From positions 1-40,892 of the forward strand of contig JAIWND010000080.1 in assembly GCA_025330725.1 (NCBI GenBank): DNA of 40,892 bases, read 5' to 3'. Below are positions 1-11,347 of the stretch, piece by piece. The stretch is from Chlamydoabsidia padenii. Taxonomy: Eukaryota > Mucoromycota > Mucoromycetes > Mucorales > Cunninghamellaceae. Position 1 is the stretch's first letter, and the number at the start of each line of letters is the position of its first letter. The translations under genes and the position numbers were made by a program. The notes beneath the pieces are model-generated. The model made no database searches, was not told the DNA's origin, and saw only the letters and a list, made by a program, of their open reading frames with translations.

Positions 1-142
1 TGTGCCTTGATAGTCTAACCATGGTCCTTCTCCTTTTTGATACCCATCCACGATTACAATTATCTCTCACAACATATCAATCACCTTCTCCATCCTCATT
101 TACTAAACTCATCGTTTTATTTATTTAATCATTTATCAATAG

Positions 143-620
143 ATATAGATCTCGTAGTCGGTCACCATCAAGGAGCACAAGTCGTCGATACAGAAATGAC
201 TCTAGATCACCTTCACCATATCGTCGTCGCCGCCATCGCAGTTATTCTCGATCTCCTTCTCTTGACTACTCTAAAAGAAGAAGAAGAAGAAGAAGAAGCC
301 ACTCTGTGTCCAGAAGTCCTCCTCCACGCCGCCGTCGACACCATGATGAACGATCGTATTCTCGATCACCATCATATTCTCGGTCACGATCTCGAACACC
401 TGATCGTCAGCGATCATTGTCATATTCTCGATCTCCTTCTGTTGATGATAAACGCCGTTACTCAAGATCTCGCTCATGCTCTCCAACCCCTGACATGGAT
501 GCTGCTAAAGGACCTTCTCATAATGGTGATGATAATGATGATGATGCTCGTAGATCTGACTTTGGAACACCTGATGTTAATGATGTCCCTGCCGCCACCG
601 CCACAGGTACCGAAGATTAA
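143..620 (+). CDS. C-terminal exon of an SR-rich (arginine/serine) protein, 5' part outside the window
   Basis: The frame ending at the TAA at 618-620 encodes a dense run of RS/SP dipeptides (for example SRSRSPSRSTSRRYR), a stretch of six arginines near 276-296, further RSRS blocks, then an acidic, RS-free tail ending TGTED. Such tails are typical of SR splicing factors and SR-like pre-mRNA processing proteins, which act in the nucleus through an upstream RRM or other domain that is not in this window. The exon is taken to begin at 143, after a TACTAAAC-like branch site near 104 and the acceptor AG at 141-142, because the frame has stops further upstream. Bases 1-142 are then intron, possibly with a little exon at the left edge. 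A poly(A) signal (AATAAA) lies near 773. Which SR protein this is cannot be told from the tail alone. Confidence 0.7.
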
Positions 621-739
621 GGGTGTTACTGCCCTCTTATCCCCCCTTAGTTATTATCTAGTATAGTTATATTATCATGGGTTGTTTAGTTTGATACATG
701 TGTCGATCAGATGCAGGTGGGTGCGGCTCATTTAGATAC

Positions 740-770
<31 letters not shown>

Positions 771-1426
771 TAATAAAAACCATACTGATTTGTAACTTAA
801 TTATATATATATGAAATAGACTCAATGATAATAGGGCAAAATAGAATGGAAAAGGGGAAAAGGTTGGAGGAGAAGGGAGTAAAGAAATAGGATGAAATCT
901 AGAACGACTTTGTAATACTCGCGCGAATTAAACAAAAAATAACATTGGAAACAAGAATAACCATATAAGAGCAAGATCAAGATTCGCACAGATGTTTTTA
1001 TTCTTGTTTTAAACAAGCTTGCCTCAATTTTGTGTTTTATAAAGGTTAGTATGACAGGGCAAGACAAAATGTCAACGACGGAGAGTTCCCTTTTATAGAA
1101 CAAAGTGAAAGCGATCGGCAATTGACGTCGTTGTATAAGGAGAAGTATATACGAATATTTATATATATGAACAGATGTAATAAGCATTGTCACCACAAGG
1201 TTGTTTAACTTTTGTGTTACCAGAAATGATGGATGCTCCTTACACGCACTTCAAAGAGTTTGCATAGCCCGAAAGTGTCGATAATCGGAATTTGAAATTA
1301 GAATTTACATAAAGGTGGTTTCCCCTTTTTCTCTCTCTTTCTCTCTCTTTCTCTCTCTTGTCTTCTTCCTTTTACTTTTACTTTTACACTATTGCAATTC
1401 TATACAACTATATAACTATTGACATA
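621..1426. other. 3' UTR of the SR gene, a T26 tract, and promoter of the methyltransferase
   Basis: No gene is seen here. It holds the SR gene 3' UTR, a run of 26 T at 740-765 and an AATAAA near 773. A 124-codon minus-strand frame at 822-1196 is hydrophobic and of low complexity and is not credible as a gene. A CTCTCTTT pyrimidine tract at about 1328-1368 and the promoter motif at 1285-1300 belong to the next gene. Confidence 0.6.
1285..1300 (+). promoter_or_regulatory. CGG-TTTGAAAT promoter motif of the methyltransferase gene
   Basis: TCGGAATTTGAAATTA, ending 126 bp before the ATG at 1427. It is a variant of the motif shared by several promoters in this window, here in sense orientation. 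Confidence 0.4.
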
Positions 1427-3506
1427 ATGTTCTCCAACAATTCTGTAATGGATCTTCCTCATTTCAGAACTGATTCATCTAAACCAAAAACGAAACGTCA
1501 AGTCCAACAACAGCAACAACAACACCTCTTGTTTTTATCAAATATCACCAACTCAAAACCAAAACAGACTCACCGGTTAAAAAGTGAAAAGAAACAACAA
1601 AACAACTCTTTAACTCACATACCTTCTGAATTCATTTCACCATCACTCATGCCACTGCCTTTGTCTGATCGTCGTAATCAACCACTACCAACACTTCCAA
1701 CTTGCTCCACATCACCCTCACCACCATTGTCACCTTCATTATCCTCACCACCAGCAACTGCATTAAATAAAAACATAATCACCACTTGCAACTCTTTACT
1801 ACCCACTTCAGGTGGCTATCGAAGGAGACAGGACGACTCCTTTTTAAAGTTTTTAGAGCAAAAAGCATCCAAACCAATGAACAGCAACGGCAACAAGAAC
1901 AAAAGCAAGAAAACGAACAACACAGCGCCATCATCTTCTACATCTATACGGTCACTTAAATTGGATTACAGTAATATCAACGAACCCGAACGATTTGGTC
2001 CCAACAATACATTACGTTCTCTTCCTTCAGTATCAACACCTCTTGCCCGTCACACACCTTCAGTACAACGACAGGCAGCACCAATCTCATTATATAGCAT
2101 TACTCGAACGAGGTCATCATCTTTATCATCATCAACATCAACATCAACAACGCCACCATCATCACCAATTAAAGATATAACAAATCATATTCTCACCGAG
2201 TTATCAGCAGCTCAGTCTATACCAACACCACCAACATCACCATCTATAGCCTATGCTGCCATAACATCTTCTTTATCAACAACCATGGTAGTATTACCAT
2301 CCTCTTCAACATCATCAACCTCAACATCCACTTCCTCAGCATCATCATCACTGCAAATCAAGAACAAGTACAACAAGGCGTCTTATCCTTTGACTCAAAA
2401 CAGTTATGAGGAACAAGATAGACTAGTGGCACAACATTACTTGCTTCGAACTGCCTTCAATGGGGATGATTATATGGCATCTGGCATCAAATCCTCTTTA
2501 CAACAAGGCGGCTGCGTGGTACTTGATATGGGATGTGGTTCAGGCACTTGGTCAATGGAAATGGCCACGGCGTATCCTACTTCGAACTTTATTGGCATGG
2601 ATCAACTACCCCTATTTCCCAAGGATATCAAACCCAAGAATTGCCATTTTGCGACATGCGATTTGACTTGTCTGCCTCTCCCGATTCCTGATGGCAGTGT
2701 GGATTATATCTTCCAGCGGGATATGAATTGGGCCTTTATGTCTCATCAATGGTCGGGTTTAATCAAGGAATATATGCGGATTCTCAAACCTGGTGGTTGG
2801 ATCGAATTGATGGAGATGGTGAGTGTTTATGAATGATGATGGTGCTTGGACCTATTACTCGTTATACTAATCTCCTTCTCCCCCCCTTTTTTTTTCAAAT
2901 AGGATATAGAAACACAAAGCAGTCAACGCCAAGAAAGAATTTTTAATGACAAACGTAAGTTTAATGGGAAATACATAAAAGGGAATATGATGATCACTAA
3001 CATAGTAAATATTCATGGGGGGGGCAATAGTCATCTATGGATTATCTATGCGTCAACAAGATCCTTATATTGCAAGAAGACTACCATCCATATTGGCTAC
3101 CAATGGATTCCGCCGGGTGTCAAGTCAATTCCAATCAATACCACTAGGCTGGGGCAAAGCACATCAACATCAAAAGGAAACCAAATCAAGACCCAATACC
3201 ACGACAATTGATGATCACTCACAATCATCATCACTTGTATCTACCTCAGCCTCTACATCATCAACCTCTCTGCCTTTATCATCGAACTCCTCCTCACCTA
3301 CTTGCTCTGAATATGCTCGGGCAGCATCAAGTCAGTACAAATACATGCTTCGATCACTCTGTCCTTGGCTCTCTAATATCCTGGGATGGTCCACAGACAA
3401 ATACAACACAACTATCGACCAATTGGCTTTAGAATGGTCTCAAGCACACACCTATATCAAGTGGCATTCTGCAGTGGCTCAGAAACCTTTGCCATCATCA
3501 AAATGA
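1427..3506 (+). CDS. Class I SAM-dependent methyltransferase with long disordered N-terminus
   Basis: Three exons: 1427-2818, 2903-2954, 3031-3506 (1920 nt, 639 aa). Frames agree across both introns, which have GTGAGT and GTAAGT donors. The first about 340 residues are low-complexity (Gln, Ser, Thr, Pro runs) and probably disordered. The C-terminal part is a class I methyltransferase fold: motif I DMGCGSGTW at residues 367-375, a following acidic position in IGMD, a CDLTCLPLP stretch and the post-motif segment MRILKPGGWIELMEM. This is the layout of LaeA-like and other fungal S-adenosylmethionine-dependent methyltransferases; the substrate cannot be inferred. A second Ser-rich insert lies inside the domain's C-terminal half. 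The ATG at 1427 is preferred over an in-frame ATG at 1358 because the extra residues would be encoded by the pyrimidine-rich leader. AATAAA follows near 3671. Confidence 0.85.
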
Positions 3507-3963
3507 ATCAGGGGAGGTCTCCTTGATTATGGCGGCGTTTTAATCACATGGTATTTGATCTCCGTCCAGCATGAATTTAGTCTTTGTAGTTTAGTCCCCT
3601 TCAACCTCCTCCTTAGTTAATTACTTGATTCTTCTCTCCTTAATGTACATTTTTATTTGTAATACTAACTAATAAAAAAAATGATTGTGTTATTTTATAA
3701 TTGTATGTGCTCTGGGTGATGGGAAAAGGGTTGACTTGGTATGATTCTGGAAAGGATACAAACAAACATGATGTCCGTGTTGCCATTGTATTTTTTTTTT
3801 CCCATGCTTCCACTTTATTTGGATAGGCTTGAAACACAAGTAACAGAATTTAACAGGTATATAAAAGATGATAATTATTGCATCTGTCTTCCTCTTTTTC
3901 TCTTCATTTCCTTCAGAATACTTGATTTTGCATTTATAAAACTCCGATGTCCTGAATTAGATA
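3507..3963. other. Intergenic: methyltransferase 3' UTR and promoter of the small zinc-finger gene
   Basis: Contains the AATAAA near 3671 and a TATA box at 3858. Open frames here (3640-3837 minus, 3741-3992 plus) are hydrophobic, T-rich and start or end inside neighbouring signals, so they are not called. Confidence 0.5.
3858..3867 (+). promoter_or_regulatory. TATA box of the small zinc-finger gene
   Basis: TATATAAAAG lies 96 bp before the ATG at 3964 and is followed by a pyrimidine-rich stretch (3885-3915) suited to an initiation site. It supports a separate short transcript here. Confidence 0.5.
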
Positions 3964-4179
3964 ATGATGACCCAAACCAACAACTTATCTAAAATGCCCT
4001 TGTCATCAGCAACTATTCAGCATCATTTTAATCAGCCTGATACATACCAATCATGTCCCATCTGCTCCGAGCGTCTTTTGGTCCGCATGGATGGCACCTT
4101 TGTCTTCAAATACATCAATCTTCATTTCTCTACCCATCACCATGAATGGATGCATGTTGTAGTCAATTTGCATTTATAA
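3964..4179 (+). CDS. Small (71 aa) CCHH zinc-finger-like protein
   Basis: An uninterrupted 71-codon frame starting with two adjacent ATGs. The middle carries CPICSERL (C-x2-C), then a short beta-like stretch (LLVRMDGTFVF) and INLHFSTHHH, giving a C-x2-C-x(n)-H-x4-H arrangement. The I-N-x-H spacing resembles UBZ/Rad18-type ubiquitin-binding fingers, in which the last ligand is usually Cys or His. It has its own TATA box at 3858 and an AATAAA downstream near 4239, and it faces the 3' end of the Pil1 gene. A minimal upstream frame (ATG-TCC-TGA near 3948) precedes it. It could instead be a remnant of a larger zinc-finger protein. The function is unknown. Confidence 0.45.
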   Translation: MMTQTNNLSKMPLSSATIQHHFNQPDTYQSCPICSERLLVRMDGTFVFKYINLHFSTHHHEWMHVVVNLHL

Positions 4180-4383
4180 ATATTTACACCCTCCTACTAA
4201 AGTCAAACCAAAACCATATATACATATACCATCAATCATAATAAATACACTGTTTATTTAAATATGATTCCTTTATATAACAATCCCACTAATACTAATA
4301 CTAAACAAAGGCATCTATATAAATAACTAAGTAATAGCCTTGATACCTATGATTTTAATTTCCTCCAATGATGTCAGATGAGA

Positions 4384-6390
4384 TCAGTGATGTTGGGTGG
4401 AGGAGGATGGTGAAGGTGATGCCGGTAATGGTTTTTGTTCTTGATACAAAGTTTGGATAGACGCCTGTCGAGCCCTGGTTTCTTCTAATGCATATCGTTC
4501 CGCTAGTTGTCGTTTCTCTTCATCTGCTGCTGAATATCCATATGTAGTAGGTATTGTTGATTGTTGATCGGGGACCCTGAATCCACCAGGATATTGATAT
4601 TGTTGTTGTTGCGAAGGGTGTCTATATTGTTGCTGGAATTCTGAATAGGGTCTTGGTCCATGTTGTTGTTGTCGTTGTGTCATTTGATCATATAGTTGCT
4701 GGTATTGTCCATGGTGATATTGTGGTTCGATTCCGCCATAGGATACGTTCCAACCCATTGTAGATGTTGAATCAAAACTTGCTGTTGATAACATGCTTGA
4801 GCTATGGTGAGGTAATGGTGAGTGCTGATGATGGTAATAATACATTTGATGAGCCTGAGGTGGTGATGGTTGATATTGATGCATTGGTTGAGGTGATTGC
4901 TGGTAATGATTTGGATGAGATGAAGAGTATGGAGTGGCAAGTGATTGATTATTCATTTCTTCTTTGTCTTCATGAGCAATAGGTTGTGCATGACTCGTTG
5001 TTGGTGGTGCTGGTGGTGATAAAGATGGCATGGCAAATGGTATCGGCATAGATTCATCCGAATTGAGTGGTGATGAGCTTCCTTCTTGTTGATTACTGGG
5101 TTGATAGGCAGGTGGTGGTATATCGTATAAATCCAATTGATCCAGATCTTGTATTGTTTCTTGATGTTGAGAAGATTTGTGATCACCAGTAACGGAAGCA
5201 ATAGCATCGACTGAATAACCAGCAGGAGTAGCAGGTATGGTGGGGAAAGAAGATCGTGGTGGGATATCAGTTGTATTGCTGGTAGTAGTGTCATCATGTT
5301 CGTTTTCATTCACTTGTTGTTGCTGATTATCTTCTTCCATAGGCCGTTTTCCTTTTTCAACATTGTCGCTATTACCAGCATCATCATCACTGTTATCGTC
5401 CTTTTCATTGGCGGAATGATAAATGTCGGTAAGTTTGATATCTTGCTGCTTGTTGTTGTTAGTGGCAATGGTTGGTCGTTCATCCCCTTCATGTGGTCGC
5501 CATCCGTCTACTGCATTCATAGCGTCAGCAAAGATGATCGCCGCATCCTTTCCCTTGTCGTAAGTACGTCTTGTAGGTGAAGTGGCCGGTGTAGGTGCAA
5601 TATCCAAGAGATCCACAATGTATTTCCCAAATCCAGCAACAATGGCAGTCTTTTCCGCATATTCGTTCATGGCATTGAATCGCAGATAGAAGGCTTCTTT
5701 TAGTGCGAATCGTTTAAAGTCCCCCATTTCCAATTCAGTATCATGTGTATCCCGATCCAATGAGGCCAATTCCTTTTGTAGTTCACGAAGTTTGGGTGAT
5801 TTTGGACTGGACTTTGTTAGATTGTTGATTCGACTTGAGAGGGTGCGTTTCTTTTCATGGATATCAGATAGTCTATCTTCACGGTCCCGAATAGATTTGA
5901 TAGCGTGGCGATATTGTTGATATTTGGCTATTCCAGCAAAAAAAAAAAAAAAAAAAAAAAAGTTAGAATTGTATTGTATTGCATTATACCTTCATGCCTC
6001 TTGTAAATGTAGTCACCTGCATACTGTTGTTCCACTTCTGTTTGCTTTTCTAACAATTTCACGAGTTTATCACCAATGTCCTAAGTGAGATAATTATAAT
6101 TTAGCTAGTACAAAAATAACAATAATAGTCTTCATATTTACTTCAATATCACGACCGTTTTCTTCCTTGTCATTAGAGAGTTCTTCTTTTGTCCATTGTT
6201 GGAAGACCTTGATTGTTTCAGCTTGCTGGTATGCCAAGGTACGCATCATGGCCAAGTTGTTTCTTTCGTTGAATATCCACATGGAGAGGGCTTTGGTATC
6301 TTGTTTTTGGAGAGGATTGTTTCGAGCCAGTTGACTACGTACATCAGTAGTTAGTTTACCAATGGAATATTGTAGATCTTTAAAATTCAT
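4384..6390 (-). CDS. PIL1: Eisosome core component Pil1/Lsp1 family, long Gln-rich C-terminus
   Basis: Three exons on the minus strand: 6390-6142, 6080-5990, 5927-4384 (1884 nt, 627 aa). The first about 240 residues match the Pil1 BAR-like domain: an N-terminal NPLQKQDTKALSMW region, then KYQQYRHAIKSIRDRED, then SPKSPKLRELQKEL, then EYAEKTAIVAGFGKYIVDLLD, which corresponds to the yeast segment around EKIALIAGYGK. Pil1 proteins assemble under the plasma membrane into eisosomes and shape membrane furrows, binding PI(4,5)P2. Yeast Pil1 is about 340 residues; here a further roughly 380-residue tail is rich in Gln, Pro, Ser, His and Tyr, with a charged helix near the end (ADEEKRQLAERYALEETRAR). 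Intron 2 contains a 24-base T run as read on the coding strand (A at 5938-5961) before an unremarkable acceptor. The ATG at 6390 is the first in frame. Confidence 0.9.
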
Positions 6391-6504
6391 TATTGCTACA
6401 ATCAAAGAATAAAAAAGAAAGACAAGAAAAAAAAGAAAAAAGGATTGATAGATTTATTGGTCAAACGAAATTAAAAGACCGACATGTAGCACAACATACG
6501 GCCC

Positions 6505-7104
6505 CTACTTCTTGGACGGCTTCTTGGGCGAAGGAAGAACATTATTGACGGGTAATTGCTTTGTTAATGGACCACCAACACGATACTTTTGGAATGGATT
6601 CTGCAAAATCATGAATGGAACAGATTCATAAACACAATGTGTCGTGGTACCCTTTTGAACGAGAAAACAAAAGTGTCAATAGTGGTGATACAAGCTGATG
6701 ACTAGCTGTCAAAATAACTTACAGGGTAGTTAACCATGATACGGTAATGATAAAGACCAGTAACGTCTTCAACGCCAAGACGGAATGTAGACTCTCCAGT
6801 ATTGCCATCAGTGTATAAAGCTAATAAAAGTAAATGTTAAAGCAAGCCAAATATTTTCAAATTCCGACTCCGAGAAATCCTACTTACTAATGTTTTCACC
6901 AACTACAAACTCATTATGTTGTGTGCTATTCAAGACACGAATACGAGTGATAATATCTGGAGAGTAAGGGATGTTTTTATCGACTTCCCAAGCAACTTGT
7001 TGCAGTGAGTTTACTTCATAGGCTTGTCCAGGGTAGGTAGGGTAAGTGATACGGAAACCTAATCAAGAAAAGAAAAATGAGCGCGGGATTTGAAAAAGTG
7101 GGTA

Positions 7105-7157
<53 letters not shown>

Positions 7158-7317
7158 TTTCTACTCTCTTACCAATGCAATAGTCAGGATTGACACGAGG
7201 AGGATTGTAGCCGTACATCATCAAAGCTTCACCAGATTCGGCTCGACGTTCCAGGGCCGCACCTTTGGTGAATGAGACACATAACATAAACACTAAGCAA
7301 GATATATACATCAACAT
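6505..7317 (-). CDS. Small secreted protein, possible Kre9/KNH-type beta-sandwich
   Basis: Four exons on the minus strand: 7317-7173, 7058-6888, 6820-6723, 6651-6505 (561 nt, 186 aa), all frame-consistent. It begins with a signal peptide ([16 protein letters not shown], then TKGAALERR). The mature part has [15 protein letters not shown] followed by a central VAWEVD and a strand-rich region with GENITLYTDGN and [13 protein letters not shown]. The P-x-P-G-Q-x-YEV...WEV pattern is what is seen at the start of Kre9/KNH-like (Ser-Thr-rich, GPI-anchored-type) domains of fungal wall proteins, but no GPI signal is visible: the C terminus is basic (PSPKKPSKK). Cell-wall role is inference. The stop is only 114 bp upstream of the Pil1 start on the same strand. 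Intron 1 contains a run of 50 A as read on the coding strand. Confidence 0.7.
7107..7156. repeat. T50 homopolymer inside intron 1 of the secreted-protein gene
   Basis: Fifty consecutive T on the plus strand, the longest homopolymer in the window. Read in the direction of its host gene it is poly(A), so it is not a normal polypyrimidine tract and may be the tail of an inserted retroposon or an expanded slippage tract. Confidence 0.9.
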
Positions 7318-7658
7318 TATTGTAAGATGGAATAATAAAAAAAAAAAAAAAAAAAGAAGGTTGGAGCAAAACGTCGTTTTTTATATGCAATTTCATTCTG
7401 AACCAAATCATCTACAGCAGTTATTAGCTACATACTACCACATTCCCTTTCATTCAAAGAGTGATTCTGCCCTGTAGATTTTGTTCAATTCCTGCAGGTA
7501 ATTGTTGAACTAACTAGGTAGTATTGATTGATATTCATTTTTGTTTAGAAAATATTTACATCTTTTGCAAAACCATCCAATGGGTAGCAAATAGTTGGTA
7601 CTGTTGTTTGTGTGTGCATTGAGTGATACATGCTCTAAATTTAGAACTATGCTCAATG

Positions 7659-7671
7659 TTTTGAAATCCCG
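7659..7671 (-). promoter_or_regulatory. CGGGATTTC promoter motif, reverse orientation, before COG3
   Basis: TTTTGAAATCCCG on the plus strand, i.e. CGGGATTTCAAAA on the minus strand, 95 bp before the COG3 start. It is related to the shared promoter motif of this window. Confidence 0.35.
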
Positions 7672-7766
7672 ATATTTTTCCACGTCTTTTGTTTACGGAT
7701 CGCCCCTCACCCCCTTATTTCTTTTACTCTCCCTCTCTTACCCTCATTACTAATTGTTAACACATT

Positions 7767-10749
7767 ATGGCTAGGATAACACGTGGTATATCTCTGGAGG
7801 ATTGGGAAGACAAAACTCGATTAAATGAAAAACAACTACAAAGCGTCTACGAAATCAAGCAAACATGTACTGAATTACCTTTGCCGTCAAGTTGGGTAAT
7901 ACTATAATAATAACAATAGATGGGAGTGTCTTTTATTGTAGGAATGCTAATCATTTCTTCTTTACTGTAATCATAGTATTTCAATGAAAAGTCCTTGAAC
8001 TCACCTAGTGCACTTGGTCGTGAATCCTCATCATCTGGCGCCCTTACACCTGAAGTATCCTCTGTTAAACTATTGAATCCTTTAAATGCAAGTGCACTAT
8101 CTAGTCAACTTCGCGCTATCAACCGATCGAGATCTGCCACCAATCTATACGCCGAATCCACTGCTGCTGTTGAAAAACAATGTGCGAATGATATTGGATC
8201 AGACAAACCCATTGAAACTTTACAACAGTTTTTTGATTGGTTTGCTATCAAGGAAAACGAAATGGAAAAAGGTCAAGAGGATGTTTACAGGTAATAACTT
8301 GGTGTGTGTATTTGTGACAAGATGGAACAATAGGGAACTGGACTGACTTGTTTATTGTTATCATGTAGAAACTATCTATCTATCATCATATTTTATCGCA
8401 AGGTCTGTGATGAATTCTTGGAGGATTTGAATACGACAAGCACCCTATTCACTGATCTTATCAAGGATTATGGTTTTGTTGAAAACCAAACAAGATCACT
8501 ACAAACGACATGTGAAGAGTTATTACAGGAACAGGTAAAACAATATTTAAATATGATTATGAACTAATTTTCAATTTAGCATCAACTTACTAGACTTGCT
8601 GACGCCTTGACTGAACGACTCGAATACTTTAACCAACTCGAACCTATCGCCAAAATGTTTAATTCACCTGGTGATGATATCTGTCTTCAACCTGAATTCA
8701 TTCCTATGCTAGAGAAACTGGATGAATGTATTAGATACATGTCAGATCATGTAAGTTGGATCATCTAAACTACATTATAAACATGGATTTACCTCTAACT
8801 ATTATGATTTATTATGATTCTAGCTGGACTATCGTGATTCTGAACTGTATTTAATGCGATTCCGACAATGTCTTACACGTGGAATGACTTTGATTAAAAT
8901 GTATGCAATGTCTACCATCAAAACCCTTGGATATGAAACATATAAACAGATCATGGCAAAGGTACATGATAACATGACAATGAATGAAGAAATAATATTC
9001 ACCTCTTTTATTACTCTCTACTATAGATGTCGGATCAAACCATGACTCTCAGCAAACAGACTACCTTGTTTTATGTCAAGTTTCGAACCATCGCACCTAC
9101 AATCAAATCATTAGCGGATCAACTGGAGAAACGGGGACATGATCATAAAGAGTAAGTTAGTATTATACATTTGGGTTTAAATTGATGATTTATTTTTATT
9201 TTTATGTAGGTACTACGCTTTATACAAGGATGTCATTCAAGTCTATATACAAACTCGACAGCAAGTACTTAGCCCGATCATCTCTAGGAAGATCATCGAA
9301 TTAGGGCCTAATGGCGGTGATCTCTTATCTTTTGTAAGCAATGATACCAAGTATGGTACTTACATATGTTGGCAAATCTAACCTTCGTAAATTACTTTTT
9401 TATAGGCTCGTGCTGGGTGCTCCTACATTATGGGTGTTTGCTCCGATGAATATAATCTGTTTTATAACTTTTTCCAACAAGGGGAAGATGATATCTAGTA
9501 AGTAGAATAATAACAATAGTATAAACAATAGTAAAATACTCACATCTTTCTCTTTCTTCTTATTTAATGTAATACAGTGGTTATCTTGACCTTTTGACAA
9601 GTTATCTTCATGATCATCTTCGACCTCGGATTATTCATGAAAACAGTATTCCGGTACTCTCCGAATTATGCAATGTTTTCCAAATGTACGTAATGCAAGA
9701 TAATCAATACAATCATGCAGGTAAAGGGTTTAATTAGATGTTGATCTTTAACTTTTTTTTTTTTTAACAACTAACCTTTTTACTCTTATTCTCAGATGAA
9801 GATGGTGGATCTAATAGGAAAGAAATAATGTTTGGTCATTTGATTCAAGACGTTCTTGAAGATGCTCAAAGTCGATTGGTATTTCGGGCACAGACATATA
9901 TACATAATGATATCCAACGCTATCAACCAAAACCTGAAGATCTACAAATGACACAAAGCACCACTGGTAAAACAAATTACTATGAAAAAGTAACATGTCC
10001 TTATTGATCCCTCTTATTTTATCATATAGGTTTATCAAGAAACTCAACAGATTTTCAATCAATACAACAACAACAACAAGAACAAGAACATGCTTCATTG
10101 GAACCGGCTACTCTGGCAATTGACGATGATCAATCAGATACACAATCTATATCAACTAGGAATACAACAACAACAGATCCCGACAGTTTACTTGGACAAG
10201 GACTAAATAATACACTTGGGTGGTATCCTACATTACAAAAGACCATGTGGATCCTTATCAAATTGTATCGTTGTGTGCAGGTAAGAAAGAGGAATACATA
10301 AATGGATACACAACAGAAGAATCTAATATCTCTTTGTTTGTTATTATAGACAGGTGTATTTGAAGATTTGGCACAAGAAGCTGTATCTTTATGTATAGAG
10401 TCCTTGAAAAAGGCTAGTCAATCTATGACCGCAACAAAGGTAAAACGTTGGGAGAAATGGTGGTGAGCTTAATCTATTCTTACCATCATATTCTTTTTGT
10501 AGTCTCGTCTCGATGGACAGTTATTCCTCATCAAACAATTGGTGACATTGAAAGAACAGTTAACTCCATTCGAAGTCAACCTTGTCCATGCTGGAAAAAC
10601 TCTCGACTTCTCACCAGTGACAGGTAAAAAAAAACAACAACAACAGATGGTAAGATGATGATAGGTAAACTAACTACCTTCTTTTACTTTTAGACACGCT
10701 CAACTCATTCCCGTCTACTCGATCCCTGCTGTTTAGTCGTAGACAATAG
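7767..10749 (+). CDS. COG3: Conserved oligomeric Golgi complex subunit 3 (COG3/Sec34)
   Basis: Fourteen exons: 7767-7895, 7977-8290, 8369-8534, 8580-8750, 8824-8961, 9027-9151, 9210-9333, 9406-9497, 9578-9720, 9796-9966, 10030-10280, 10350-10439, 10503-10623, 10694-10749 (2091 nt, 696 aa). All junctions keep frame. COG3 is a lobe A subunit of the COG tethering complex, which acts in retrograde transport within the Golgi. Recognisable family segments are FFDWFAIKENEMEKGQEDV, the coiled-coil part ending LEEL-like (TTCEELLQEQ), the HLDYRDSELYLMRFRQCLTR block, GYLDLLTSYLHDHLRPRII and LDFSPVTDTLNSF. An Asn/Gln/Thr-rich insert lies near residues 530-580. The protein stops soon after LDFSPVTD, whereas COG3 proteins usually continue for another hundred or more residues, so the C-terminus looks short. 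AATAAA lies near 10806. Confidence 0.9.
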
Positions 10750-11347
10750 AATAGTACCCCCTCCTTTGTTGTATTGTTTGTTTGTATATAAATATCTACT
10801 TTTAAATAAAAATCATGAATGGATAAAACGATGTATAATCCAGTGATTTGAAAATAGACTTTCGCACAAATCGCATAATCGGCGTTCGAAAAACTACAAT
10901 ACCCGATCACCGACTGGAACAGCAGCACTTCTTCACCGTGTTCATCCATGCAATCAGATGGTGTACCAGGAAAAGGACAAAAACATATATATTGTTAATG
11001 GAAATATGTCCATAAAGGAAAGGTAGATGATGCAAAGGAATCAACACCACCACCACCCATCTCTGCGTTCAATCTGTTACTTTTGATGAAAAAAGGAAGC
11101 GACGGGCCAGTCTCCATATCTACTGGCTAGGTATGTCATTTGATGAAAGGTTGATCGTCTAGTAAAAGTAAACCTATCCCGTCTTTTCAAGACACTGAAA
11201 ATAAAGTACCAGTAATGCATTACCAGTATTGGAACTTTTGCTCGCCCCACTATGAAAATCTGCTCATCGGCGTTTGAAATAATCCCACATTTGTTCTGAT
11301 TTTTGAGTTTGTGCAATTGCCTCCCCTCTCTCACTTTTTATTATTTT
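10750..11347. other. Intergenic between COG3 and the TFIIIC subunit
   Basis: COG3 3' UTR with AATAAA near 10806, then promoter of the next gene. Two related strings, ATCGGCGTTCGAAAAAC (near 10878) and ATCGGCGTTTGAAAT (11266-11280), stand about 390 bp apart. The minus-strand frames at 10674-10949 and 11077-11334 show no family features and are not called. Confidence 0.5.
11268..11280 (+). promoter_or_regulatory. CGGCGTTTGAAAT promoter motif of the TFIIIC subunit gene
   Basis: Sense-orientation variant of the shared motif, ending 67 bp before the ATG at 11348. Confidence 0.4.

Noticed and set aside
822..1196. 124-codon minus-strand open frame
   Set aside because: Hydrophobic, Leu/Tyr/Phe-rich, no promoter, no family pattern, lies in a UTR/promoter region; a chance frame in AT-rich DNA.
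7063..7172. Poly-lysine and poly-phenylalanine frames over the T50 tract
   Set aside because: Translation of a homopolymer inside an intron.
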